From Molossus alvarezi (Eukaryota; Chordata; Mammalia; Chiroptera; Molossidae), in assembly GCA_037176705.1 (NCBI GenBank), contig CM073898.1, positions 23,916,488 through 23,980,487 on the forward strand: a stretch of DNA of 64,000 bases. Reading direction: 5' to 3'. Positions 37,301 to 49,300 of this stretch are shown here, piece after piece (position 1 is the first letter of the stretch; the number at the start of each line of letters is the position of its first letter). The translations under genes were made by a program, and so were the position numbers. The notes beneath the pieces are model-generated. The model searched no databases. It saw nothing but the letters and a program-made list of their open reading frames with translations, and was not told the origin of the DNA.

Positions 37301-40300
37301 TTTTATGTAGGTTATCTTTAAGGGAAAAAAGATCAAATTTCTAGTTTCAACATAATTGCCTCAACTTTCTTTTAAGAAAGATATATACATCACTTAAACA
37401 TTATGCAAATAAAATCTAACTGCAGCAAAAATTACTACTTGGTAGTGATAAAATTATATTTAACATTATCTGTCAGCTTCTTTTACAAGTATTAAAAAAA
37501 CCTACTAAATACAAAAATACATAGCACAAATATTTAAGTGAAAGAAAATAAAATATCCTAATCAGGCTGATTTATAGTGATGTTGATTTTTTAAAGACAT
37601 ACTTACTTATGAGCCCTGAATGTGTAGATAGGCTCCACATCAAGAGATGTACTCCTAAATCAGAGAGAAAAGACGACTTTTACCACTCTACGTTTCAGCA
37701 GTAAACAGTATTACTGAATTACATCATAAATTCTGGATTCAATTTCCAGTTCTGCTATTAATTAACTTGAGGCAAATTATTTAATCTTTTGGAATTTCAA
37801 ATTTCTTTATGTTTAAAATAAAACAAAAATAGGGATAAACCTGTTCTACAAGTAAAACAGCCTAGGACAGGACTGTGCACATAGAATTTCAGTAAATGGT
37901 ACTTTCTTTAATGTCCTGGCATTTCCATGAGGGTTCATATGTCTGTCCTCGATACTTGCAGAAACTATTCAAGTTATCAGTTCATTCATTATTCAAAATA
38001 CTGACTGGGAGAATACAGTGCCTAAACTGGCCATGATTGTTAATGGAAACTGGATTTAAAGTCAAATACTTATCATTTTCTACAATGTACTATAATTTTT
38101 TTTATAAGCATATGATCTCTCTCAAGTCATTTCCAAAGTTTTCAGTTCAAAGGTAAACAGGCCACTGTTATTTACATGTGAAGACATTATTACGAAGCTA
38201 TCACTAGCAAGAAACTCGTTTCAATATTTTTCGAAACTTTAGTCTAGAATTTATGATAAGACATTCACATTCTCTAATGTGATGTCCATTGTGAACAAAG
38301 AACCAGAAAGAAAAAAATACACAATTTATAACCAGGAAGTAATTTTTCTCTGCTGAAGATACCTGATCCAAGTAAGGATTCACATGGTTTTAGCAAGATC
38401 TGGTGGAACTAACTGATAAAGACGGACAAATTAAGTATTTATCTAATCTATGTATGACTCACAGAAGGAATGTCACTGATCTCTTTCAAACTGGGCAACA
38501 GATATCCTCTACCAATAATAAAACTTCTGTAATCTCCTCCCTTTGAAATTCATTTCTACTCTTCTCATAACAGGAATTCTTGACACTATAGAAGGGCCCT
38601 TGCTGGTAGATGCTGGGTTCTGGACCATGTGACCCAAGGAAGAAAGGAGAGGAGGTCCAATGAAAACCCCAACAAGTGGGATCAGGACTACTTAGTGACT
38701 GATGACAGGATTTACACCAACTCATGTCTGTCCATGCCGAAGAGAAAAATCGAGGAGGCCAAGGCCAAGACTAGCAACAACACTGCCTTTCAGTCTAGAC
38801 ATCTTCATAGGCATGAAAAGTACCCAAAGGGTCAGGGCAAAAAGACAAAACCAAAGAGAGGTCCATCACCCCTCCCAATCAGACTTAAGTCCTTCCACTC
38901 CATAAATCCAAAGCTTGTAAACAATGGGACAGGGTTAGGGTGGGAGTTGGTAATTAAACATGCCTATAACTGTTTACAGCAACAATATAAACTTTCAGTA
39001 CATTTAAAGGGTTCCCCAAACATGACAAACATTTAAAACACTGTATAAGGATTATAATCAGGATTCACAAATCCTGGAATACCAGATCGTACCATTTCTC
39101 CCTAAATGTCAGTTGTCTAACCTAATATTAGATTGTGAGTATAAAGGGGAAAACACTCTAAATTATATGATATGGTGAAGAAGAAAGAACTAGAGGGAAT
39201 ATATGGGGAATTTAATAGTAAATAATAAAGTATTTTCTGCTGAAAATCTGTTAATTAAAACATTCAAATAAAGTTAAAGTAGAATATTCTCACTTTTTGG
39301 CTGGGGCTGTTTTCTGTAAATTCCACATTTTTAATGTGTGATCCTCTGATGCTGTTATCAAAACAGGCTCAATGGGGTGGAAAGCAAGGGCTCGAATGCC
39401 ATCAAAGTGACTCCTTAATGTAAACTTAGGGTTCCATGTCTTCCTCAATGCATCTTTATTGTTTGCTATCTATTAAAGAAACAAAAGAAAAATTTCTATA
39501 CATTTAGTGCAGGATAGGGGGGAATAACTATATTTCAACATTAATTCTTGCTGAGTTGTCATTAAACAATCACATTTTGCAACTTTCAAAACAATATAAT
39601 TTTTAAATGTAAATAACCAAATAAATAGGGAAAATTAGCAATATGCCAACATTGATTTTATGGGAAGAAACATGAATTCTATAATAAGAAAACAGGTAAC
39701 AATTCAGTACAGAAAAAGGATGAAATAATTTAATAAAATAAAATAAATCTTCACTAGGATGATTAAAAAGAACAAGTTAATTTCAACCTAAATTATAGTA
39801 CAGAAACTAATTTTGAGTATGAGTTGAAAAACTGTTATCTATAAAAACGTTAACGTTATAGATTATCATATTTTTGAGATTTTTCAATACTGTCTAACAA
39901 GAACTAAATTTTTTCATCGAATTGGTAACAAAGTTTATAATCTGGAAACATAAAATGTTAAAATTAGAAGAGATAATCAGATGTTACAAAAAATAGATTA
40001 CACTGGTAAAAAGAACACATCATTATGTTGTTTTTCTCCACAAAACTCCATTTCAAAAACTGAAAATAAAAAAGCACATATTTTTTCATTTCAAGTAATA
40101 GGAAAGCTAACGAGGTTGGTAGTGATTTTACACTAGCACCATGTGTGAACTCTTCACACTCCAAGGCTAACAATCATGCTAGTTTTAAGCAAGAGTGGGT
40201 CAAGTACTGGTGACACACTGGAGAAACAGTACCATAACTACAATGACAAAACCCAACAAGATACTAACAACAGCTGCCATTTTGAACATTATTCATTAAA

Positions 40301-43300
40301 CTGAATATTATTCAAAAGACTTAACATGCATTAACTCAATCCTCCCAACAACTCTATGAAATAGGAATTTACATTATCCCTACTTTACAGACAAGACATG
40401 TAAGGAAAAGAGAATTTAAGTGACTTGCCCTTTGTAAGTGGAGTCAGGATTTAAACCCAAGCAGACTATCTTCAGAGACTGCTACATTCTTTTTTTTTTT
40501 TTCACCGAAGGATATTTTAATTGATTTTTGTTTTAGAAAGAGGAAGGTAGACAGAGAAGCATTGATGTGAGAGAGAAAAACACAGATCAGTTGCTTCCCA
40601 TACACACCCCGATGGGGGATCAAACCCACAACCTTTTTTAGTTGACACTTCAACCAACTGAGCAATCCGGTCAGGGCCAGAGACTACACTCTTTGTTTTA
40701 ATCCTCACCCAAGGATATTTTTCCATTTTTGTTCAGATAGAGGGAGAGGGAGAGAGAGGGAGAGAGAAAGAAACATCAGTGTGAGAAAGACACATCGACT
40801 AGTTGCCTCCTGCATGACCCCAACCAGGGCCAGGGACAAACCGCAACTGAGGTACGTGCCCTTGGCCCAAATTGGACCTGCGACTCATTGGTCTGCAGGC
40901 TGACACTCTAACTGCTGAGCCAAACCAGCCAGGACCAGAGACTACACTCTTAACATAAGCTATAATTTAGAACTCAGAAGTTTTAAAACCTGGAGAAAAA
41001 TTTGGGTGGGGTATGTCACAATTGGGGCAATAAGGGAATATAAAACATATTATGCAATATATTATTATTTATTTGAAGACAAATGGCTGAGAACTTTACA
41101 ATGCTGATGAAAACATATTAAGTCAAGAAGACCTAAGAAGGTTAATAAAAAGAAGGTTAATAATTAACCTTCAAGAACCTTAATGAAAAGAAAAGTAAAC
41201 CTTGGCTGATAATCAGGACATGGGGAAATATCAGTCAGAGGGAAAAAAAAAATCATACTACTATTGAATGACCAATAGAAATGACAGTTGACTTTATTTT
41301 CTTTTATTTATTTGAAAATATATTTTTATTGATTTTTTTAAGAGAGAGATAAACATCAATGTGAGAAACATTGATTGGCTGCCTCCTGCACACCTCCTGA
41401 CTAGGAATCAAACCTGCAACCCTGGCACATGCCCTGATTGGGAATCGTACCAGGATCTCTCAGTCCATGGGACAATGCTCAATCCACTAAGCTACACTGG
41501 CCAGGCAATAACAGATGACTTCCACAAAAAACAACAACATGAAAGGACAGTGAAATAAGATATTAAGAGTGCTTTAAAAAAAACCTTGCCTACTGGAATT
41601 CAATACCAGAGGTAAGTTAATCCACTCAGGTGAAATAAAACTTAAGAAAACCAGAAACAGAGAAGTGGGTGGGCATCAGCAGATAGATCTTCACTAAAGG
41701 GAAATATAAAGTGTTCTAAGAGTATACGGAAAGTACTCCCAGGTGGACAGCCAGACATGCAGAGAGAATGGAAAAAAGCAAAATGGACAGTGTGAATAAT
41801 CAAATATAGAGGTATCTTGTTAGTATCTTGTGAGAGACAAATGTATAGAGAATTAAAATATATAACAAGAGTAACATATACATAAGGTGGAAGTTTTTAA
41901 AATACTGTTAAAAGTTTTCAAAAGGTATGTGCATGTAAAATTTTAATCCAGATGTGTGTGGTAACCTCTAAGGTAATGACTAAAAGAGTAATGAAAGGGC
42001 CCAGCTGGGTGGCTCATGCCCCGGTTGTAGGCTCAATCCCCAGTAGGCGCTATCCAGGAGGCAGCCAATTGATGTTTCTTTCTCATCTATGTTTCTCTCT
42101 CTCTTCTCCTCTTCCTTCCTCTCTCTGAAATGAATAAAAACATATTTAAAAAAAAGAAACGAAAGAGTATATAAACTCCAAGTAATGGGGGAGTGAATAA
42201 TAAAAAAATAATCCCAACATAAGCAAAAATAGGAGAAAAAGAAACACAAAACAGGTGGCACAAATAGATGGCATGCTTAAATCCAAAGATATCAGTCACT
42301 ACTTTAAAAAAAATGGACTAAGGACACAAAAACACTGGATAACAAACTGTATCACAAATAGAAAAAATGGAGTGCAAGGAGTCCATTTACATCAGGTTAT
42401 TATAGTAGTTCCAGGTGAAGAAAAAATAGACCAAGATGGGAAGTAAAAAGAAGCATATGAATTTCAGCTGTTTTGGAGGTAGAAACCTAAACACTTCCTA
42501 GTGGACTTAGCACAGACAGTGATAGTTTTAGATTTGCAGGAAGAGGAGTGAGTGTTGAGGGGTTCCTCCTTGGAGTACTTTCTTTCTTATCATAGCCATG
42601 GTTTGCTTAAGCATCTGGCCCACATCCCCCACACAGCAGAGGCAACGCAACACTGTATTCTCCAACAAACATAATGAAGTAGCACAGTGAGAGGATTTTA
42701 ATGAAGCAGTAAGATAGGTTGTAAATAGTTTATGAAATAAGCAGCTGTTTTTCTGACAATTTATTATGATGAACAATTACAAATTCAGTTATAAAACAAC
42801 TGTGTTTGGGATTCATGAAGGTATGAAGATTTCAGTTTTGGTCCAAATCACTGATGGGCCAGCCTTAATACCTGCAGAGGACCCTGTACATATCTCTGTC
42901 TTAACAAGGGTTAAAATCACTTCTCAGAAGAATACTGATGCACTAAAGAAGCCAGACAAATGATACCATCAGGCAGGCAAGAATTGCAGTTAATCACTGA
43001 TGTCCTAAAACATAAAACTCAAACTTAATAATGGAAAAGGGAATTCCTTCCTTTATTTAAAACCAGTAAACAAGCTACACTAACTTACAGATTGGGGTAA
43101 AGCCCATAATTTTAATCTCTATATGATGTGAAAAATATTGTTTACATTTATAATATATCCATGAATGAAATTCTACACTTATGAAGTTTTGCTTCTTTAT
43201 TGCCATCTTTTTCTATAAAATTAACATTTTACTTTCAAAAATGAGTAAAAACAACAAAAATAAAATGACCACTCACATCATAGGTCAGTGACTCTGCTTC

Positions 43301-46300
43301 ATTGGCCACAGTAAGGCCTGCCAGTTCTCCAAGTCCCAGTGCACTTTCAAGGGCTTCATCTGTTCCCATGATGAAGGACTTCCCAGAAGAGGGAGGAAAT
43401 GTCAGTGCTTCCACTGAAAGAAGACGGAAGAGACATAAGAACACCTCCAGTCAACAATTAGTCTCATAAAGGCATGTCAACATTTGATTATTTTTAAATG
43501 CTTTTAAACACAATAAAATTCAATGAGCAGAAAATCCTGAAGAATTGGTTGCTTTTTCCATATCTTAACCACAGCTAAAGGTATCGTCTAATTAGAAAAG
43601 TAAAACATGAAACAAATCCAACAGTTATTGTCCTTTTTTCACGACACACAAAAATAATGTCTCAAGGAGAGTTGGTTTTCCTCATTTGATAGTTTTTGCT
43701 AATTACCTAAATTATTTCTATCAATTATCAAACATATAAAACAAGTGATTCTGAATATTGCTCATCTCATTCAAATAAAATTGTTTATTCTATAACCTGG
43801 AGGAATACAGAAAATTTCAAATGAGAGTGTTTACAATTGTGAAATGTGCCAAAACTGCTTTGTGGTGACAAAATCAGGATTACCTCTGGAGAGGAGAGAA
43901 GGAATGCGTGATTAGAAGGTAGCACTAGGGGACTTCCGGTCAAGATGGCGGCGTAGGTAAACACGGTATCGCGTCCTCCCACAACCACATCCAAGTTACA
44001 ACAAAAGTACAGAACCACCACCATTCAAAACCGCCTGAAATCAAGCTCAATGGAAGTTCTACAACTACGGAATTAAAGAAGCTGCATCGAGACTGGTAGG
44101 AGGGGCGGCAGCGCTACGGGCTGGTCCCACACCCACGTGTGGCAGATAAAAATCAGGAGGACACCTCAGCTGGGAAGGTCCTTCCTGAGGACTGAGGGGT
44201 CCCCGTCCCACACCAGGTGCCCCGCTCAGGGTTCCAGTGCCAGGAAGAGAATCCCCATAAATTCTGGCTGGAAAAACCAGCAGGAACTGAGTCTCAGGGA
44301 GGCTGAGGCGGCTGGAGCCCCAGGCAGCTCATTAAAGGGCCTGGCACGGACTTATCGGACCCTCTCCCTCTAAGCTTGGAGGGGAGGCAGCTAGAGGGGA
44401 ACCAGAGACATACAAGGAAGAGCTGTTTGGCACTGGAGCGAGGGTTGGAGAGGGGGCTTTCTCCGGGACAAACGTGCTGTCAGAGGCCTTTGTTCCTTTG
44501 GTGAGCCCTTCCCTGGGGCGGCAGACAGCTGCCATATCTGGGACTCCAGCAACCTGGCTCACACTGGTAGCCCCGCCCTGCTGACTCCCTGAGGCCCCGC
44601 CCTACCCCACCCAACTTTCAGGCCCACCCAAGCTGTTGCCACTTGCTTAACCATAAGATTGGCCTGACTTGGATCCTGTTTCAGGTTTTCCTAAATTTTT
44701 TCAAACGAGCAGCATCTGGTCTCAGCTAGCCCCACACCGCTCGTTAAGTAATACACAGAAACAAACACAGGGAGGCAGCCAAAATGAGGAGACAAAGAAA
44801 CAGGTCCCAAATGAAAGAACAGAACAAAACCCCAAGAAATGAAACTAAGCGAAATGGAGATAAGCAACCTAACAGATGCTGAGTTCAAAATACTGCTTAT
44901 AAGGATGCTCAATGAACTCAGTGAGGGCCTCAAGAGCATAAAAAAGGACCAGTCAGAAATGATCGATGCACAGTTAGAAACGAAGGAGGCTTTAACTGAA
45001 ATAAAGAATAATTTACACAGCTTCAATAATAGAGTACGTAAATCCAAGGAGCAAACCATCAATTTGGAATATAAGGAAGCAAAAAACGCCCAATCAGAAC
45101 AGCAAAAAGAAAAAAGAATCCAAAAAATGAGGATAGTGTAAGGAGCCTCTGGGACAACCTCAAGCGTGCCAACATTCGCATCTTGGGAGTGCCGGAAGGA
45201 GAAGAGAGAGAACAAGAAATCGAAAACCTGTTTGAAACAATAATGGCAGAAAACTTTCCTAACTTGGTGAAGGAAACAGACATACAAGTCCAAGAAGCAC
45301 AGAGAGTCCCAAGCAAGATGAACCCCAGGAGGCCCACACCAAGACACATCATCATCAAAATGCAAAAGGTTCAAGACAAAGAGAGAATCTTAAAAGCAGC
45401 AAGAGAAAGGCAGCTAGTTACCTACAAGGGAGTTCCCATAAGGCTATCAGCTGATTTCTCAAAAGAAACTTTGCAGGCCAGAAGGGAGTGGCAAGAAATA
45501 TTCAGAGTGATGAAAAGCAAGAACCTACAACCAAGATTACTCTATCCTGCAAAGCTGTCATTTAGAATCGATGGCCATATAAAGACTTTCCCAGACAAGA
45601 AAAAGTTAAAGGAGTTCATCACCACCAAACCGTTATTATATGAAATGATGAAGGGTCTTTTTGAAGAAAAAGATAAAATATATGAACAAACAAAATGGCA
45701 ATGAATACATATCTATCAACAATGAAATCTACAAACAAAATGAACAGATAGAACAGAAACATTCTCATAGATACAGAGAACATTTTGTTGGTTGCCAGAT
45801 GGGAGGGGGTTTGGGGGAATGGGTGAAAAAGCGTGAAGGGATTAAGAAGTACAAATTGGTTGCTAAACTGACAAACCTCAAAGGGAAAGGGGCTGGGGGG
45901 GTGGGAAGAAATAAACCAAAGAACTTATATGCATAACCAATGGACACAGACAACAGTGTGGGAAGAGGCGGGATGGAGGCGGGAGTGGGGAGGAGGGAGT
46001 CAATGGGGGAAAAAATGTGGAACATCTGTAATACATTCTACATTCAACAATAAAGATTTAAAAAAAATTTTAAAATTTAAAAAAAGAAGGTAGCACTAGC
46101 AGGACCTGTACAGACCTGATCATATTCTGCTCCTTGACCTACAGGCAGTGGTGGCATGGTTGGATTCATTTTGTAATAATTCACTGAGTTATAATTTCGT
46201 GACTTCAGCAGTTTTCAGTAGGTATGTTATATTTCATTTAAGAATGTTTATTTTCGCCCTGGCCAGTTTGGCTCAGTGGTTAGAGCGTCGGCCTGCGGTC

Positions 46301-49300
46301 CGGAGAGACCTGGGTTCGGTTCCCGCTAAGGGCACATACTTCGGTTGCAGTTTGTCCCCGGCTCTGGTTGGTCGTGTGGGTGGCAGCCACTTGATGTGTC
46401 CCTTCACATCGATGTTTCTCTCTCTCTCTCCTTCCTCTCTCTCCCTCCCACTCTATCTGTACAAAAAATGGAAAAATATCCTCGGGTGAGGATAAAAAAA
46501 TAAAATAAAATAAAGAATGTTTATTTTCAACAAAAATTTTTAAAGTACCCAAAATTTTTAAACTAAATTTTCTTTAGTTTCAAACTATGCTTCAAGATGC
46601 CAGATTTATTTTGTGATAAATATAAATATCCTTACTGTATAAAACTGGAAAAACCAATCCAATCCCTTCAGTCCCCATCACAGAAGAACAGTTAAAAGTA
46701 AAATGCCAGTCCGGCTGGTGTGGCTCAGTGGCTGAGCATCTACCCATGCACCAAGAGATCGCAGGTTCAATTCATGGTCAGGACACATGCCCAAATCCCC
46801 AGTGGGGGGCATGCAAGAGGTGGCCAATCAAAGATCTCTCTCATCATCAATGTTTCTATCTCTCTCTCCTTCTCCCTTCCTCTCTCTCTAAAACCAATAA
46901 AGAAAAAAAAATTTTTTAATATAATGCCAAATTTATTATATAAAATAAAGATTTAACTTAACTTGGTCAATAATAACATATCACTTTTTATAAATGCGAA
47001 TTATTCTGACAAATGGTCAGAGATGGTCTTTCAGTAGTTTTCTTATTAGTATATATAGAAAGCTGAATTTATGAGGTGTTTTTCAGCTATACATTCATTC
47101 CTGTAATTTTTTATTTAATCATATATATTAGTCAGAAAATGCCTGGTTGGTATGGCTCAGTGGATTAAGCATTGTCCCATGGACTGAGAGGTCTTTGTTT
47201 GATTCCTGGTCAAGGCACATGCCAGGGTTGCAGGCTCGATCCCCAGTGGGGGGCATGCAAGAGGCAGCTGATTGATGGTTCTCTCTCACATCAATGTTTC
47301 TCTCCCTCTCTCTCTCTCTCTTTCTCTCTCTGCCTTCCCCTCTCTCTAAAAAAAAAAAAAAAAATCAATAAAAACATATTTAAAAAAAGAAATGAGCCCT
47401 GTCCGGTTTGGCTCAGCGGTTAGAGAATCGGCCTGTAGTCCAGAGAGATCTGGGTTCAGTTCCCGCTAAGGGCATGTACCTCGGTTGCAGTTTGTCCCCA
47501 GCCCTGACTGGGTCATGCGGGTGGCAGCCACTCGATGTGTCACTTTCATGTCGATGTTTCTCTCTCTCTTCCTCCCGCTCTATCTGAACAAAAAATGAAA
47601 AAATGTCCTCGGGTGAGGATAAAAGAGAAAAAAAAATGAAAGAATAGATATGTGCTTTTTAAAATAGTAGTGGCATCATATACATATATGTACAACAAAT
47701 GGACACAGACAACAGTGCAGTGAAGTAAGGGGATGGGGCGGGATAGGAGTGTCAATGGAGGAAGAAAAGGAGGAACACCTGTAATATTTTCAGCAGTAAA
47801 CATAAATTAAAAAAGAAACTCTACTGAAAATCCTTATGAGAACAAAGTAGAGTACAAATTAAGACATTTTCAAACCACCATACAATAAAGCAGCAATAAT
47901 TAAACTGAGTTTTACCGAAACATACCATATATCCTCTGAAGGAATTCAAAGAACTCTAAACATTTACTAATGATAAGGGGATTGTTTAAATTAGGAAAGC
48001 AGGTTTTGCACAGCTGGTGTGGCTCAGTACCTGAGTGTCAACCCATGCATCGAGAAGTCACCAGTTCGATTCCAGGTCAGGGCACATGCTCAGATTGTGG
48101 GTCCAATCCCCAGTGGGGGGCATGCAGGAGACAGCCAATCGTGTTCTCTCTCATCGATGTTTCTCTCTCTCTCTCTCTCTCCCTCCCTCTCCCTTCCTCT
48201 CTCTTTAAAATCAAATAAGAAAAAAATTTTTTTTAGGAAAACAGCAAAGTCGTTTTCATGCCAAAATTTCAACCAAATGATTTATGTAAGACTATGAGAC
48301 TAGGTCTTCAGCCAAATGTTTTATTTTCATTTCTAATATATTCAGATAGCTTTATTCAGGTGTTAAACAAAAATTACTCTTAAAAAAATGACTAAGATTT
48401 GTGGACTCTAACAATATACACCATCTGGGCTAATTTAGCTAATGCTCTAGAAATGGCCAAAGTAAAGCCTGAAAACACACAGCAGTGGCTAAGCCAGCAG
48501 TCTTGAGGCCTGAAGAAAGAGAAAGCAGCAATAGGCCTACCCTTATCTGATGGCTAGTATTCCTTAGAACTTAAGTCTACAGTGCCTCTTAATATGGCAC
48601 TGCCTCCTAAATTAACAAAATAAAAATAAAGTAATAAATGTATATAGCACATGCAGGCTATGGAAGTTTTATATGAAACTACCAAGATATTCAAAACTAG
48701 AATTTAGAGTTGGTTTTCAAGTTTATCCACCCCTTTTTAAGTCTTAAAGATTGACATTGGAATCAAACCTCACTGAATGCAAGAAAACCTACATTTGGGG
48801 AATTACATGTAGATCAAATATTGGTAAAACACAATTCTTTTTTTAGAGAGCCCTTTCTAATAAAAATTTAGATATATATATCCAAGTGCTTTTTGTGCTC
48901 TGGAGTGTCTTAAATACTTGCCTTCATCTGCCCTATTTATTTCATGTTCAGGAAGCCTGGAGCTGCTAGGTCTGGAAGGTGAACCCACAGATGGTTGCAA
49001 TGAGGGAAGTTCATCAACATCTCTCAAATTAGCAAGCATATCTTGTAGTTTTGACCTATTGGGCCCTAGCCCAAAAAAGGGAGGGAGAACAAAAGAGAGG
49101 AAATAGAATTATCCAACTGCATTAAAATGGTGCCATAAATTTTATTCACAACTGCCAACATTCACCTTTAAAACTACCCTACTATATTAAAAATTATTTT
49201 CCACATTATTTTAAAAGTTTATTTCTTAAAAAGACTTATATTCTACACATATTTTAAATATTAAGTTAATGTAATATCACTATTTGTATGGAAAAAATGC

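Noticed and set aside
44691..45374. The 227-codon minus-strand frame, the longest in the window
   Set aside because: It is the antisense shadow of L1 ORF1; its composition (Phe, Leu, Ser, Cys rich) reflects the reverse complement of Lys/Glu-rich coding sequence.
45183..45704. The 173-codon frame as a host gene
   Set aside because: It is the C-terminal part of L1 ORF1 within an element bounded by target-site duplications.
46256..46330. tRNA-like A and B box sequences in VES heads as possible tRNA genes
   Set aside because: The heads derive from a tRNA but lack a foldable acceptor stem and are followed by SINE bodies and A-tails.
49052..49059. The nearer acceptor caatag for STRN3 exon 9
   Set aside because: It would shift the frame after exon 8; the ctag at 49066-49067 gives KRPNRSKL and keeps all 15 exons in frame.
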